Counted from the first letter of the stretch, positions 10,476 to 21,079 are shown. The stretch: 64,000 bases of DNA from Perognathus longimembris pacificus (GCF_023159225.1 NC_063170.1:26190301-26254300), one strand, 5' to 3'. Numbers and translations: made by a program. The notes: generated by a model not told the origin, from the letters alone.

Positions 10476-10689
10476 CACTGCACTCTTCTTGTGTGTCCTC
10501 CCACCTTGTCTGTCCTCCCTCTTTTCTGACCCGATTTCTTTTGCTCCTGAATGGTCAGGGATCTACAGAACCTAATGGCCTGTGATGTCAATCCTCTTTG
10601 GAGCTGGGCAAACCTCTTAGAGCTTGCTGATTGGCCTAAGCAAGGAGCCATTACGGGGACTTACTGAGACAAGTTAGATAGGACTTTAC

Positions 10690-10884
10690 AGATGAAAAAT
10701 AGATAACTTGGACTATATCACAATAAAAAAATCTATGTACCAAAGGACAACAGATTTAAAAGAGGCAACCCATGAGAAAATATTTGCAACTCATATATCT
10801 GATAGAGAACTTATATCCAGATGAAGGAAAAATCCCTGCAACTTAACACCAGCAACAAACAACCCAATTTAAAAAATGAGCAAG
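10690..10884 (+). mobile_element. old LINE-1 ORF2 3' fragment, sense
   Basis: CTTGGACTATATCAC, CATGAGAAAATATTTGC, GAACTTATATCCAG and AACAACCCAATTTAAAAA appear in the order of the end of L1 ORF2. No open frame remains. Confidence 0.75.
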
Positions 10885-11072
10885 TATTAGACTCTGGTGG
10901 GCTAAGGCTTGTAATTCTAGCTTCTCAAGAGGCTAAGATCTGAGGATTGTGGTTCAAAGCAAGCCCAGGGAAGAAAGGTTTGTGGGACTCTCCTCACTAA
11001 CGAGCTAGCAAAAGGTCAGAAGTGCAAGAGTGGCTCAAATCAGAGAGCTAGCCTTGAGCAAAAAAGCTAAAT
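10885..11072 (+). mobile_element. B1-Geo SINE, sense
   Basis: B1-like half from CTCTGGTGGGCTAAGG, then a shortened Geo ending at AAAAAGCTAAATGAA. Joined tail-to-head to the next copy. Confidence 0.7.
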
Positions 11073-11252
11073 GAAGCAGCCACCAGTGGCTATTCAGGAG
11101 GCTGAGATCTGAGGATCACGATTTGAAGCCAGCCTGGGCAGGAAAATCTGTGATACTCTTCTCTCCAATTAATTAATCACCAAAAAGCCAGAAGTGGAGC
11201 TGTGGCTCAAGTTGTAGAGTGCTAGCTTTAAGCCAAAGAGTTTCAAGCACTG
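11073..11252 (+). mobile_element. B1-Geo SINE, sense, partly truncated
   Basis: Begins inside the B1-like half (CACCAGTGGCTATTCAGG) and runs to Geo near GTTTCAAGC. The 5' end of B1 is missing. Confidence 0.7.
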
Positions 11253-11460
11253 CAAGGAGAGGCCTCTGGGGGAGGGGGTGCTGCACATGGATGTCTATGC
11301 ACTTCTGTGATTTAAACCGCACACACCTATTTTCTCACACTTTCTGAAGGGTGGGAAGTCCAAGATGAAGGTTCCACTGAACTGTGCACAACACTGTGTT
11401 TGTGTTTATATCCGAAGCAAATCCACTTGCTAAAATTTGTTGTCATCCATTTATTCATTT

Positions 11461-11556
11461 TTTTTGGAGACCTGGTCTTACTATATATCCATAACTGTCA
11501 GTCCTCCTGTCTCAGATTCCCAAATGCTGGGTTTACAGGTATGTGCTACAACATCC
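11461..11556 (-). mobile_element. B1-like monomer, antisense
   Basis: TTTTGGAGACCTGGTC, GTCCTCCTGTCTCAG and CAAATGCTGGGTTTACAG are reversed 7SL-type landmarks. Confidence 0.6.
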
Positions 11557-11717
11557 ATCTTCCATTTGATTAATGTGTTGTTGTTGTTTTTTTAATAACT
11601 TGTACTTATTTGCTGAGATTTTACCTTTTCTTCTTTTTAAGAGATGTGTAGTTGATGGGTTCTTGAAACATCAGCTGTTTTATCTTAGTGTGGATGTCAC
11701 TTGTTTGTCTTCTCTTA

Positions 11718-12145
11718 ATTTTTTTTTTCTAGTCCTGGGCCTGATTGAACTCAGGGCCTGAGCACTGTCCCTGGCTTCTTTTTTTTTTTTTTTTTTTTTG
11801 GCCAGTCCTGGGCCTTGGACTCAGGGCCTGAGCACTGTCCCTGGCTTCTTCCCGCTCAAGGCTAGCACTCCGCCACTTGAGCCACAGCGCCGCTTCTGGC
11901 CGTTTTCTGTATATGTGGTGCTGGGGAATCGAACCTAGGGCCTCGTGTATCCGAGGCAGGCACTCTTGCCACTAGGCTATATCCCCAGCCCCATCCTGGC
12001 TTCTTTTTGCTCAAGTCTAGTACTCTACCACTTGAGTCACAATGCCACTTCTGGTTTTTTCTATATATGTGGTGCTAAGGAATTGAACCCAGGGCTTCAT
12101 GTATGCGAAGGAAGCACTCTACCACTAGGTCAGATTCCTAGCCCT
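11718..12145 (-). mobile_element. IDL-Geo SINE, antisense, host of a nested copy
   Basis: Old copy interrupted after CCCTGGCTTCTTTTT. It resumes at 11995 with the same motif and runs to AGATTCCTAGCCCT. Confidence 0.88.
11784..11994 (-). mobile_element. young IDL-Geo SINE nested in an older one
   Basis: Target-site duplication CCTGGCTTCTTTTT at 11770-11783 and 11995-12008. By eye it differs from the copy at 8707-8918 at about two positions outside the T tract, so both come from a recent source. Confidence 0.93.
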
Positions 12146-12146
12146 C

Positions 12147-12742
12147 CTAATTGTTATTTTCATTTTCTTGGTTGCTCGTAGGACAAGTAATATTTGGATT
12201 CCAAACTAGTTATTTTGCATTCTGGAATATTTTTTTAATCTTGTGTTTTCGCAGGCCATTACCCTTTAGCCCTCCGGCCTGGTTGTGTTCCAACGACAAT
12301 TTAATTTTCTTTGCCTTTGAGTCTCCCACTGGTCTCTGCTGGTGCTTCCTGAGGGAATGCAAGAGGAGCAACTCAGGCCCAAGCAGCAAAAGACAGTCCC
12401 AGCTGCATGGCTCCTGCTTGCTGTAGTAAATATTTCCTGTATGTGGCGTGGGGGGGGGGGGGTTGTTGTGCTGGAATCTTCTTGCCAGGGATCCCAACCG
12501 CAGTATTCATCTGGTCAGGAGGTGTCAGGCTCAGGAGTGAGGCTTCTAGATGTTCTGGCCCAGTACCTCTTGCTCATTCTTGTCTCAATATGCCCCTGTA
12601 AGAGGACAGAGCCTTAGTTTCTCGAGTACAAAAAGGGCTCCACTATCAGTCTCCTTGTTGTGTGTGGATGCCCTTGCCTCCAGTTCTTTTTAGCTCCTTT
12701 TTAGCAGGGGCATCTCCAGCCCAATTGGGGGTGTGAGGCTTC
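12147..12742. other. no gene recognised
   Basis: Holds a 12-nt G run near 12452 and short open frames without recognisable domains. Confidence 0.45.
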
Positions 12743-12965
12743 TGTGTATTGGTCCATTCTGTTTTGCTATGATAGAGTACCTGAGGTAAGGTCATGTATA
12801 AAGAAAGAAGGTTTGTTTTCTGGTTCTGTTGGCTGCCAAGTACAAATGGCACAGTGCTAGTAGTATCTGCTGAGACCTCCCTCCCCAGGTGATGTCACAC
12901 CTGGGTGAGGAGCAGGAAGGAACCTAGCTGTGCACGGAAACAAAAAGGAATGAGAAGCAAGAAAG
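12743..12965 (-). mobile_element. MaLR LTR (MST/THE1-like), antisense
   Basis: TATTGGTCCATTCTG, GAGTACCTGAGGTAAGG and ATAAAGAAAGAAGGTTTG follow the reversed 3' end of a MaLR LTR. Diverged. Confidence 0.55.
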
Positions 12966-13017
12966 CGGGTAAGGCCCGGGGTCCTTCTGCTGTCAGCTCA
13001 CCAGAAAGTTCTTGGGT

Positions 13018-13075
13018 TTGATAAACAAATTCAGCAATTATCAGGATACAAAATCAACACAGAAAAACCAGGCAG
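13018..13075 (+). mobile_element. short LINE-1 ORF2 fragment, sense
   Basis: TTGATAAACAAATTCAGC and AGGATACAAAATCAACA are characteristic of the L1 reverse-transcriptase region. Only about 55 nt remain and the ends are unexplained. Confidence 0.6.
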
Positions 13076-13436
13076 TGGCACCTCCCTGGCAGCCTCTCGG
13101 TGGAAATCCCCATCTATGGCCTGGCTTGGGGAGGGGTAGGCTTTCCTGATGCTGTTAGGGGTCCTCATGTTTGGTTTGGGGGAGAAGTGTTCATCTCCTG
13201 AGCCATGCTCTGTAGCCAGATTGTGGGGTGTAAAATACCAGGTCTGGGAAAAACTCAGGCAATCTCCTGCTGTTGGCTTTTCTGCTGTGAGAATCCCAGA
13301 TCCGTTGGCCCATCTTACTGTTTCAGAGTTCTCATTTGGCTGCCTTTTGCATTATTTCCAGGCTTTGTGGTGTTGCTTAGGAAAGAGAGTTGCAGAGAGC
13401 AATGTCTTTGCCACCATAAGCGATCAGACTCTTCTG

Positions 13437-13648
13437 TTTATTTGTTTTGTTTTTGTTGCCAGTCCTGGGCGTGGACTCAGGGTCTGAGCACTGTCCCTGG
13501 CTTCCTTTTGCTCAAGACTAGCACTCTACCTCTTGAGTCACAGCACCACTTCTAGCTTTTATCTATATATGTGGTGCTGAGGAATCGAACCCAGGGCTTC
13601 ATGTATATGAGGCGAGCACTCTACCACTAGGCCATATTTCCAGCCCCT
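13437..13648 (-). mobile_element. IDL-Geo SINE, antisense, perfect target-site duplication
   Basis: GATCAGACTCTTCTG, 15 nt, flanks it at 13422-13436 and 13649-13663. The A tail is degenerate (TTTGTTTTGTTTTTG). Confidence 0.93.
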
Positions 13649-13934
13649 GATCAGACTCTTCTGATCACTGGGAAGGAGTCGAGCTCTAGGGTAGCATCTC
13701 CCACTTAGAAAGAAAAGGTTTTACCCTCCTGTCATTGGACAAGCATGGAAAGATGCTCAGATTCCTTTAGAAGCAAATAATATGGGGGAAAGGGAGCTAC
13801 TCAAGAGCACTAGAGCAAGCTGATGCTATGCAAAATGGACAGCTTCCCCTCAAACCTCATGTCAAAACCTCAGCCAACACTCGAAACTCCAGTCTTATTT
13901 TTGTCATTTTTATTGAAAGAGCAAAATATTGTAT

Positions 13935-14010
13935 TAAGTTATTTTACTGTTATTATAAAGTTGATGTATAGAGGGGTTACTGTTTTGTAAGTCAGGTGAT
14001 AAGTACTTTT
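13935..14010 (-). mobile_element. very short LINE-1 3' end, antisense
   Basis: TTATTATAAAGTTGATG, GAGGGGTTACTGTTTTG and AGTCAGGTGATAAGTAC match the shared L1 terminus. Severely 5'-truncated. Confidence 0.65.
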
Positions 14011-14626
14011 GTCACTTTTATGTTGTTTTTTGGCTTGTTTTGGTAACTGCTTTTTGTTCTTTGCCTCTTTACTACAAAGATAAAAAGAATTGCTTTTAGT
14101 GTTTTTAGTGCTTTTAGTGTTTTAGTGTTTTTAGTATTTTTGTTAAGTTGATGAACTTTGTTGCTTTTTAATGTATATTATATTTATAGATGGTTACAAA
14201 TAGTTCATTCATTAACCAGTCCTGAAGGAAAAACAAACCTGTTCACAAAGTCACTAATATCACAAAAAGAAAGCACAAATGACTACCACAAGCTCCCCCA
14301 GAGAACAAAAACGAAATCTGCCCTGTTGCTATGTATGATTCCATTTTGGCTTTCTGGCTTCTTCCATTCTTCCCCACTGCGCAGCAAGAACAAGGAGAAC
14401 ACGGGAGAGTCTTAGCTTCATTAAAAGTGGATATGATCATATACCCGAGGAATGCTAGCCTAATTTAGTTGACAATGTGATTGCTGGAAAAGGAGAAAGT
14501 GCCTTGGGACATTAGACTCAATCCTGAGACCATCGATGCAGTTGAAAGAGAAGGCACATTTAGGTTTCTGGGCTGCAAGAACATTTAACTCCCAGACAAT
14601 CCATGCAGTCTTACTAGCCTTGGTCT
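14011..14626. other. no gene recognised
   Basis: Starts with near-tandem TTTTAGTG units at 14090-14140. The remainder is unassigned. Confidence 0.45.
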
Positions 14627-14760
14627 CCCTGCCTTCCTGCCTCCCTCCCTTCCTTCTTTCTTCTTTTCCTTTCTTCCTCCCTCTTTTCATTCCTTCCTTC
14701 TTCCTTCCCTCTTTCTCTTCCCCCCTCCTTCTCTTCCACTCCCTCTCCCCCACCCTCTCT
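14627..14760. repeat. pyrimidine-rich tract
   Basis: CCTT/CTTT-like, almost all C and T on the plus strand, about 130 nt. Confidence 0.9.
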
Positions 14761-14761
14761 G

Positions 14762-14900
14762 TCAGTACTGAAGATTGAACTCAGAGCTTCACTTTCACTC
14801 AATTTTCTAACTGATGGCTGGCACTCTATCACTTGAGCCATGTCTCCTGTCTAACTTTTTAATGATTAATTGAAGAGTGGAGTCTTTGGAGTGGCTTTTT
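14762..14900 (-). mobile_element. truncated B1-Geo SINE, antisense
   Basis: Reversed Geo and linker only. The B1-like half stops at GTGGAGTCTTTGG, next to the L1 3' end. Confidence 0.65.
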
Positions 14901-15306
14901 AAAAATCCTTTTTTGTGTGATACATTTTTATTGTTATTATAAAGGTGATGTATAGAGGAGCTACAGTTACATAAATCAGGTAATGAATACATTTCTTTTT
15001 GGATAGTGTCACCCTTTCCCTCACTCTCTCCCAATTTTTCCCTCCCATTTTCACTTACAAGTTATATAGTTCATTTTCAACATAGTGTCCAGTGAGTACC
15101 ACTGCTGCATTTGTTCACCCTTTGTCCCTCCATTTCTGTGTGCAAATGCCTAGAGTCCTGTAAAATTTATCATGTCTTCCCTGCAAATGATATAATATTC
15201 TTTCTAATAGTTATGTAAAATTCCATTGTGTATATGTACCACAGTTTTTGATCCACTCATTTATTGTAGGTCATCTGGGATGAATTTGTTTATCAAATCG
15301 AGTTTT

Positions 15307-15512
15307 TGTTTTGTTTTGGTTTTTTGCCAGTCCTGGGGCTTGAACTCAGGGCCATTGTCCCTGGCTTCTTTTTGCTCAAGGCTAGCACTCTACCACTTGA
15401 GCCACAGGGCCACTTAAGGCTTTTTTCTATATATGTAGTGCTGAGGAATTGAACCCAGGGCTTCATGTATATGAGGCAAGTACTTTACCACTAGGCCATA
15501 TTCCCAGCCCCC
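15307..15512 (-). mobile_element. IDL-Geo SINE inside LINE-1
   Basis: AAATCGAGTTTTT before and AAATTGAGTTTTT after it are a target-site duplication with one change. Geo has a 13-nt loss around GGGCCATTGTCCC. Confidence 0.9.
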
Positions 15513-15700
15513 AAATTGAGTTTTTAGGGTGTTTTAAACATGAGATCATGTTGTCTGCAAACAGAGATAATTTTATTTCTTCTTTTCCTTTGTATCCATT
15601 TTAGTTCTTCCTCTTGCCTTATTGCTTTGGCTAGGAATTCCAGAATTACATTGAATAAGAGTGGAGAGGGTGGACAGAATTGACTCATTCCTGAGTTTTA

Positions 15701-15928
15701 TTTTTATTTTATTTATTTATTTATTTATTTATTTTTGCCAGTCCTGGGCCTTGGACTCAGGGCCTGAGCACTGTCCCTGGTTTCTTTTTGCTCAAGGCTA
15801 GCACTCTGCCACTTGAGCCACACCGCCACTTCTGGCCATTTTCTATGTATGTGGTGCTGGGGAATCGAACCCAGGGCTTCATGTATACGAGGCAAGCTCT
15901 TTTTGCCACTAGGCTATATTCCCAGCCC
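15701..15928 (-). mobile_element. IDL-Geo SINE inside LINE-1, 16-nt duplication
   Basis: TCATTCCTGAGTTTTA is repeated exactly at 15685-15700 and 15929-15944. The A tail has become (TTTA)n. Confidence 0.93.
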
Positions 15929-16659
15929 TCATTCCTGAGTTTTAGAGGCTATTTTTTCAGCTTTTCTCCATCAAGCATACATTAGCTTTTGTATTGTGTA
16001 CAGCCTTTATTATGTTGAAGTGTGAATTCTCCTCTTCCTAATTTCTCCAGGGTTTTTATCATAAAGAACTATTTCAAAGGTTTCTTCTTCATCTATTGAA
16101 AAGATTATGTAGCATTTATTATCTTTGATTCTATTTATGTTCTGTATTATGTTTATTAATTTGTGATTACTTAAACTTTTAAAAAATGTCACCAATTTCC
16201 TTGCTCTCTTGTAATTAATTTGTGAGTTTTGAAATATTCTTGCATTCATGGAATGGAATTCACTTGGTCATGGCATGTGATATTCGTCGTACAAGGTGAT
16301 TTTTTGACAAGTCCATTGATGTGCACAATGCTTCTTGATTGTGCTGCTGAGCTCAGTTTAGCAAGGCTTTGGCAAGAATTTTGCGTTTATGTTCATCAAG
16401 GAAATTGATGTCTAGTTTTCTTTTTTGGCTATGTTCTTACCAGTTTTGGTATCAGGATAAAACTGACTGCATAGAATACGTTTGGGACGTTTCCCCTTTT
16501 TATGTTCTAGACTAGTTTGAGGCACATTGCTGTAAGTTCTTTAAAGGTCTAGTAGAGTATATCCTCTTACTATGGAGACACTTTACTGTTGCTTTATTGT
16601 CATTGCTTGTTATAGACAGGTTTAAATGACTTATATCCTTTTGGTTCAGTTTTGGTAGG

Positions 16660-16705
16660 GAATATATATATATACACTATATATATATACTATATATATA
16701 TACAA
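16660..16705. repeat. (AT)n with internal AC
   Basis: Three AT blocks separated by ACACT and ACT, within the L1. Confidence 0.9.
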
Positions 16706-17049
16706 AATTAAGCCATTTCTTCTACATTTTCTAGATCATTGGAACATACATTTTCAAAGTAGTGATCCTCTGTGGTGTCTATTATAATAACTCACTTTTT
16801 AATCTCTGATCTTATTAATGTGGGTCCTCCACCTCTTTTTTTTGGTTAATGTGGCTAAGGGTTTCCTTCGTCTTAACTATTGGTTGCATGGATCCTTTGT
16901 AGTGTTCTTTTAACCTACATTTCGCCAATTTCTGCCCAGAAAAGTGTCTATTTATGCTTAATTATACCTTCCTATCTACTAATTTTGTGTTTTACTTATT
17001 CCTGTTTTTCTAAAAGCCTGAGGTACATAATTAGGTAATTCATTTGAAA

Positions 17050-17610
17050 TTTTCCTAATTTGGGGGGAGGGCAGAACTGGGGATTTGATCTTAGGGTCTA
17101 ATGTTTGGTAGGCGGACAATCTTCTACTTGAACCACACCTCCAGACCTTTTTGCTTTGAGTTATTTTTCAAATAGTCTTGGTGGGTTTTTTTTTGTTTTT
17201 TTGCCAGTCCAGGGGCTTGGGACTCAGGGCTTGAGCACTGTCCCTGGCTTCTTTTTGCTCAAGGCTAGCACTCTACCACTTGAGCCATAGCGCCACTTCC
17301 AGCTTCTTATGTATATGTGATGCTAAGGAATTGAACCCAGCACTTCATGTATGCTAGGCAAGCACTATACCACTAAACCACATTCCCAGCCCCCCCGCTT
17401 TTTTTTACTTTTTGTCTTCAATAACCTGGACCACAATCCTGCTACTTATGTTTTCTGCCATAAGTGGGATGACAGGAATGTGCCACCATACCCATCTTTT
17501 TCTGTTGAAGGTCTCACAAACTTTTTGTGCAGCCTAGCCTGAAATAACCACCTTATTGTTCTCAACTTAAATAGCTAGGATTACATAAATGAGCCATCAT
17601 GATCACTACC
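17050..17610 (-). mobile_element. old ID+B1 composite SINE, antisense, inside LINE-1
   Basis: A reversed ID-like block at 17055-17145 and B1-like blocks at 17400-17480 and 17500-17605 (CTAGGATTACATAAATGAGCC). The order suggests a reversed B1-B1-ID trimer. It is split by the next SINE. Confidence 0.5.
17186..17394 (-). mobile_element. IDL-Geo SINE nested in the old composite
   Basis: Complete reversed Geo and ID-like halves ending CATTCCCAGCCCCC. The tail is GTTTTTTTTTG. Confidence 0.88.
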
Positions 17611-17622
17611 TCTCCAATTTTT

Positions 17623-18202
17623 TTATTAATTAAAAAATTTTTTGAGAAGGTGTTGTGCAAAAGGGGTACAGTTACATAATAGGGCAGTGTGTACATTTCT
17701 TGTGATATCTTACACCCTGTTTTTCTTTCCCTTCCCTAGCTCAGGTAGACATATATACAATACCCAGTGTACCAAAAACATATACAGTAGCCACGTGGCC
17801 TATGCCAAAGGAAATTCACCTAGGACTTTAAATGTAACATCAACAATAGAGTTTGCTTATCCTTGTCTTATATAAACATACATACATATAGCTTTTGAGC
17901 TATTGTGATCCACTGAGAGGTCTATTTTTGACCTTTATATGTTGAGCAGTTGTTTGGTTTTAGTTACATAATGTAGGGTCGCTGACCCAAACCTGTGGGA
18001 AATACCATTTGACAAGAAGTTTTTGGTTTCACAGACCTGGTCTCTACTCTCTCCTCCTCCCCCCACCTTAACAGTCATATATCAAGGAGATCATGCCCCT
18101 TTGCTTTCTGTGTTCTAGGCTTGTCTCGCTCAACATTATTTGTTCAAGTTCTGACCATTTCCCTGAAAATACCAATATTTCACCATTTCTAATCGCTATG
18201 TA
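17623..18202 (-). mobile_element. younger LINE-1 3' end inserted in the older LINE-1
   Basis: TCTCCAATTTTT occurs at 17611-17622 and 18203-18214. The insert begins with the reversed tail. It carries GTACAGTTACATAATAGG and the same 3' region as the copy at 10210-10475, and reaches further 5' to CTTGTCTCGCTCAACATT. Confidence 0.85.
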
Positions 18203-18433
18203 TCTCCAATTTTTAATGTAGGTATTCATAGCTAGAAATTTCCCTCTTAAAACTGCCTTTTCTATATTCTAAAGGTCCTGGTAATTTGTGTTTATATTTT
18301 CATTTTATTTTAGAAAATTTTAAATTTCTTTCTTATACCTTCAATGACTTTCTGATTCAAAAGTGTATTGTTCAATCTCCATGTGTTTGTATGGTTTCTC
18401 TTGCTATTGATGTCTCACTTTATTTTATTATGA

Positions 18434-18621
18434 TTTTTTTTTGCCAGTCCTGGAGCTTGAACTCAGGGCCTGAGCACTGTCCCTGGCTTCTTTTTGCTTA
18501 AGGCTAGCACTCTACCACTTGAGCCACAGCGCCACTTCTGGCTTTTTCTGTATATGTGATGCTGAGGAATTGAACCCAGGGCTTCATGCAAGTACTCTAC
18601 CACTAGGCCATATTCCTAGAC
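18434..18621 (-). mobile_element. IDL-Geo SINE inside LINE-1
   Basis: CTTTATTTTATTATGATT-type flank repeats after it as CTTTATTATAATTTG. A short loss precedes the terminal CATTAGG-type end (GCTTCATGCAAGTACTC). Confidence 0.88.
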
Positions 18622-19064
18622 CCTTTATTATAATTTGTTAAGATATGAACATTTATTTTAGTTCATGCCCTGAGATCAAGCCTCAGATTGGCACCAAAAA
18701 TATTCTAATTTTTTTATTTGCTTCAATTTGCTTTATGGCCTAAAATGTGATCTAATCTGGAGAAAGTTGCATGGACTTCTGAGAAGAAAATGGGATCTAA
18801 ATCTGTAGGATGGAATATTCTGTAATGGTCTGTTAAGTCCATTTGATTTAGAGAGTACTTTAACTGCAGCTTGTTAAAGTCTTGTCTGAATAATGATCTA
18901 TCAGTCATCTCTCTACTGATGGGAGTAAGGTATAGAAGTCATAAAATATTATTGTATGCTTTCTTGTTTGTCTCTTTATGTTTCTTTATAGAACTGGAAA
19001 GGCCAATATTTGGTGCAACAATGTTACTTTCTTGTGAACTGTCCTCTTTATTAAGATATATTGA

Positions 19065-19311
19065 TGGGCTGAGGGTATGGCCTAGTGGCAAGAGTGCTTG
19101 CTTTGTATACGTGAGGCCCTGGGTTCAATTCCCCAGTACCACATATACAGAAAATGGCCAGAAGTGGCGCTGTGGCTCAAGTGGCAGAGTGCTAGCCTTG
19201 AGCAAAAAGAAGCCAGGGATAGTGCTTAGGCCCTGAGTCCAAGCCCCAGGACTGGCCAGAAAAAAAAAAAAAAAAAAGAGGTCTTGGTACATATTTTAGA
19301 AAAAGAAAAAA
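19065..19311 (+). mobile_element. IDL-Geo SINE with a 3' transduced segment
   Basis: Sense copy with an 18-nt A tract, then about 30 nt of non-SINE sequence (19278-19304), then a second A-rich tract. The 12-nt AAGATATATTGA lies at 19053-19064 and 19312-19323, outside both tracts, so the extra segment moved with the SINE. Confidence 0.88.
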
Positions 19312-19459
19312 AAGATATATTGACCTTCTTTATCCTTCTGTCTAATTTTGGCTCAAAAATCTGCTTTATCAGGTATCAATATAGTGACTCCTCCTGGCTT
19401 TCATTCTGTTTGCCTGGAATTCTTTTCACTTTTAGTGTGTATGTGTCTTTGCCAGGGGC

Positions 19460-19460
<1 letters not shown>

Positions 19461-19507
<47 letters not shown>
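19461..19507. repeat. (GT)n microsatellite
   Basis: About 23 perfect units within the antisense L1. Confidence 0.95.
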
Positions 19508-19510
<3 letters not shown>

Positions 19511-19768
19511 TTCTTATGGACAGTAAGCAGATGGGTCTTGTTCTTTGAATCTATTCAGACAATCTGCATCTTTTCATAGGAGAGTTAAGAGCATTTGCAT
19601 TTAGGGTTAGTGTTGACAGGTATGTGCTACCTTTTTCATCTTAGAGGTTTTCTGCTTAGTTAATGTTTGATTCTTTACTTTTGTTGGTTTGTCATTTGTT
19701 CGTTCTTTTTTCCTAGTGAGATATACTCTTTTCTGAGTTCCCACTTGAGTGTTTATTTTTCTTCCTCT

Positions 19769-20018
19769 TTTTTTTTTTTTTTTTTTTTTTTGGTCAGTCC
19801 TGGGGCTTGAACTCTGGGCCTGGGCACTGTCTCTGAGCTCTTCAACTCATGGCTAACGCTCCACCACTTTAGCCACAGCACAACTCCTGGTTTTCTGGTG
19901 GTTAACTGGAGATAAGAGTTTCACAGATTTTTCTGCTAGAGCTGACTTTGAACCATGATCCTCAGATCTCAGCCTTCTGGTAGCTAGGATTACAGATGCG
20001 AGCCGCCGGTGCCTAGCT
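19769..20018 (-). mobile_element. B1-Geo SINE inside LINE-1
   Basis: A 22-nt T tract, complete reversed Geo and B1-like halves. Flanks share TTTTCTTC-type sequence. CGAGCCGCCGG keeps two CpGs in the B1 half. Confidence 0.88.
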
Positions 20019-20120
20019 TTTCTTCTTCTTCCTATGTATAGTATTAAGTTGGTTTTTTTTTTCAGTGCTGGCTTAGTGGTCATGAGTTGCTTTAGTTTGT
20101 GCTTACCATGGAAGGTCTTT

Positions 20121-20302
20121 TTTTTTTTTGCCAGTCCTGGGACTTGAACTCAGGGCCTGAGCACTGTCCCTGGCTAGCACTCTACCACTTAAACCACAGC
20201 ATCTCTTCTGGCCTTTTCTATATATGTGGTGCTGAGGAAGTGAACCCAGGGCTTCATGTATATGAAGCAAGTGCTCTTGCCATTAGGCCATATTCCCAGC
20301 CC
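20121..20302 (-). mobile_element. IDL-Geo SINE inside LINE-1, 12-nt duplication
   Basis: TGGAAGGTCTTT at 20109-20120 and 20303-20314. Geo lacks the TTCTTTTTGCTCAAGG segment. Confidence 0.92.
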
Positions 20303-20445
20303 TGGAAGGTCTTTATTTCTCTTAACTTTACTGGATATAGGAGTCGTGATTGTTTTGCTTCAGGGCTAGAAACACGTTAAGTCCAAGCTCTTCTGCCCTT
20401 TTGAGTTTCTGCAAAATTGTACTGTTACTTTGATAGGTCTGTCTT

Positions 20446-20531
20446 TTTTTTTTTTTTTCAGGCAGGAGAGAAAGTTTATTACTGAATTGCTGGCCTGTGG
20501 CCAAGATGACGCGGGGCTGGAGAGAAGGGAG
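20446..20531 (-). pseudogene. tiny retrocopy of an unidentified mRNA 3' end
   Basis: On the minus strand about 70 nt of GC-rich sequence ends in AGTAATAAACTTTC, a normal polyadenylation signal, about 15 nt before a 14-nt A tract. TAGGTCTGTCTT flanks it at 20434-20445 and 20532-20543. It is neither SINE nor L1 in composition. The parent gene is not recognised. Confidence 0.75.
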
Positions 20532-20706
20532 TAGGTCTGTCTTGTAGTAACTTGGTGCATCTTTCTTGCAGCTTTTAGAGTTTTTTCTTTGTTCTGTACT
20601 CTTGGCATTTTAACTCTACTGGTCATAACTGTTTGGGGTTCTAAATACCCCCATGTAACTGGATATCCATTTCTTTCTTTAGATTTGGGATTTTTCCTAG
20701 TAATTT

Positions 20707-20914
20707 TTTTTTTTTTTTTTTGCCAGTCCTAGGCTTTGGACTCAGGGCCTGAGCACTGTCCCTGGCTTCTCTTTGCTCAAGGCTAGCACTCTGCCACTTG
20801 AGCCACAGCGCCACTTCTGGCCATTTTCTATATATGTGGTACTGGGGAATCGAACCCAGGGCTTCATGTATACGAGTCAAGCACTCTTGCCACTAGGCCA
20901 TATTCCCAGCCCAC
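20707..20914 (-). mobile_element. IDL-Geo SINE at the edge of the LINE-1
   Basis: TTTTCCTAGTAATTT, 15 nt, at 20692-20706 and 20915-20929. It is a complete copy with the GCCACTTGAGCC and GTATACGAG subfamily states. Confidence 0.93.
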
Positions 20915-21079
20915 TTTTCCTAGTAATTTCAAAGAAGGAAGTATATCTTATAGATTAAGCATCCTCAGTGCCTTTACTATTTCCTAATGTGAATAATGTG
21001 GTGTTCAGACTCTGTGCTCTGCCAACTAAAGCTTAGCTTCTTTTGCAAAAGCCCACATAACCCTGAAAATATAGCCATT

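Larger units (their letters stand above)
14926..20690 (-). mobile_element. long LINE-1 in antisense, fragmented by later insertions
   Basis: On the plus strand the reversed 3' end appears first (TTATTATAAAGGTGATG at about 14935, CCATTGTGTATATGTACC at 15220). Next come reversed ORF2 landmarks: CTGCAAACAGAGATAATTT (15555), CATCAAGGAAATTGATG (16397), GGTATCAGGATAAAACTG (16448). After those come CTGCTTTATCAGGTATC (19360) and TGCTGGCTTAGTGGTC (20065), which belong to regions further 5'. The order is collinear, so this is one element rather than scattered scraps. No ORF survives, and a deletion near 15260 removes part of ORF2. At least ten insertions listed separately lie inside it. Confidence 0.85.

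Noticed and set aside
18871..19236. 121-codon plus-strand frame
   Set aside because: The C-terminal half is an IDL-Geo SINE and the N-terminal half is antisense LINE-1.
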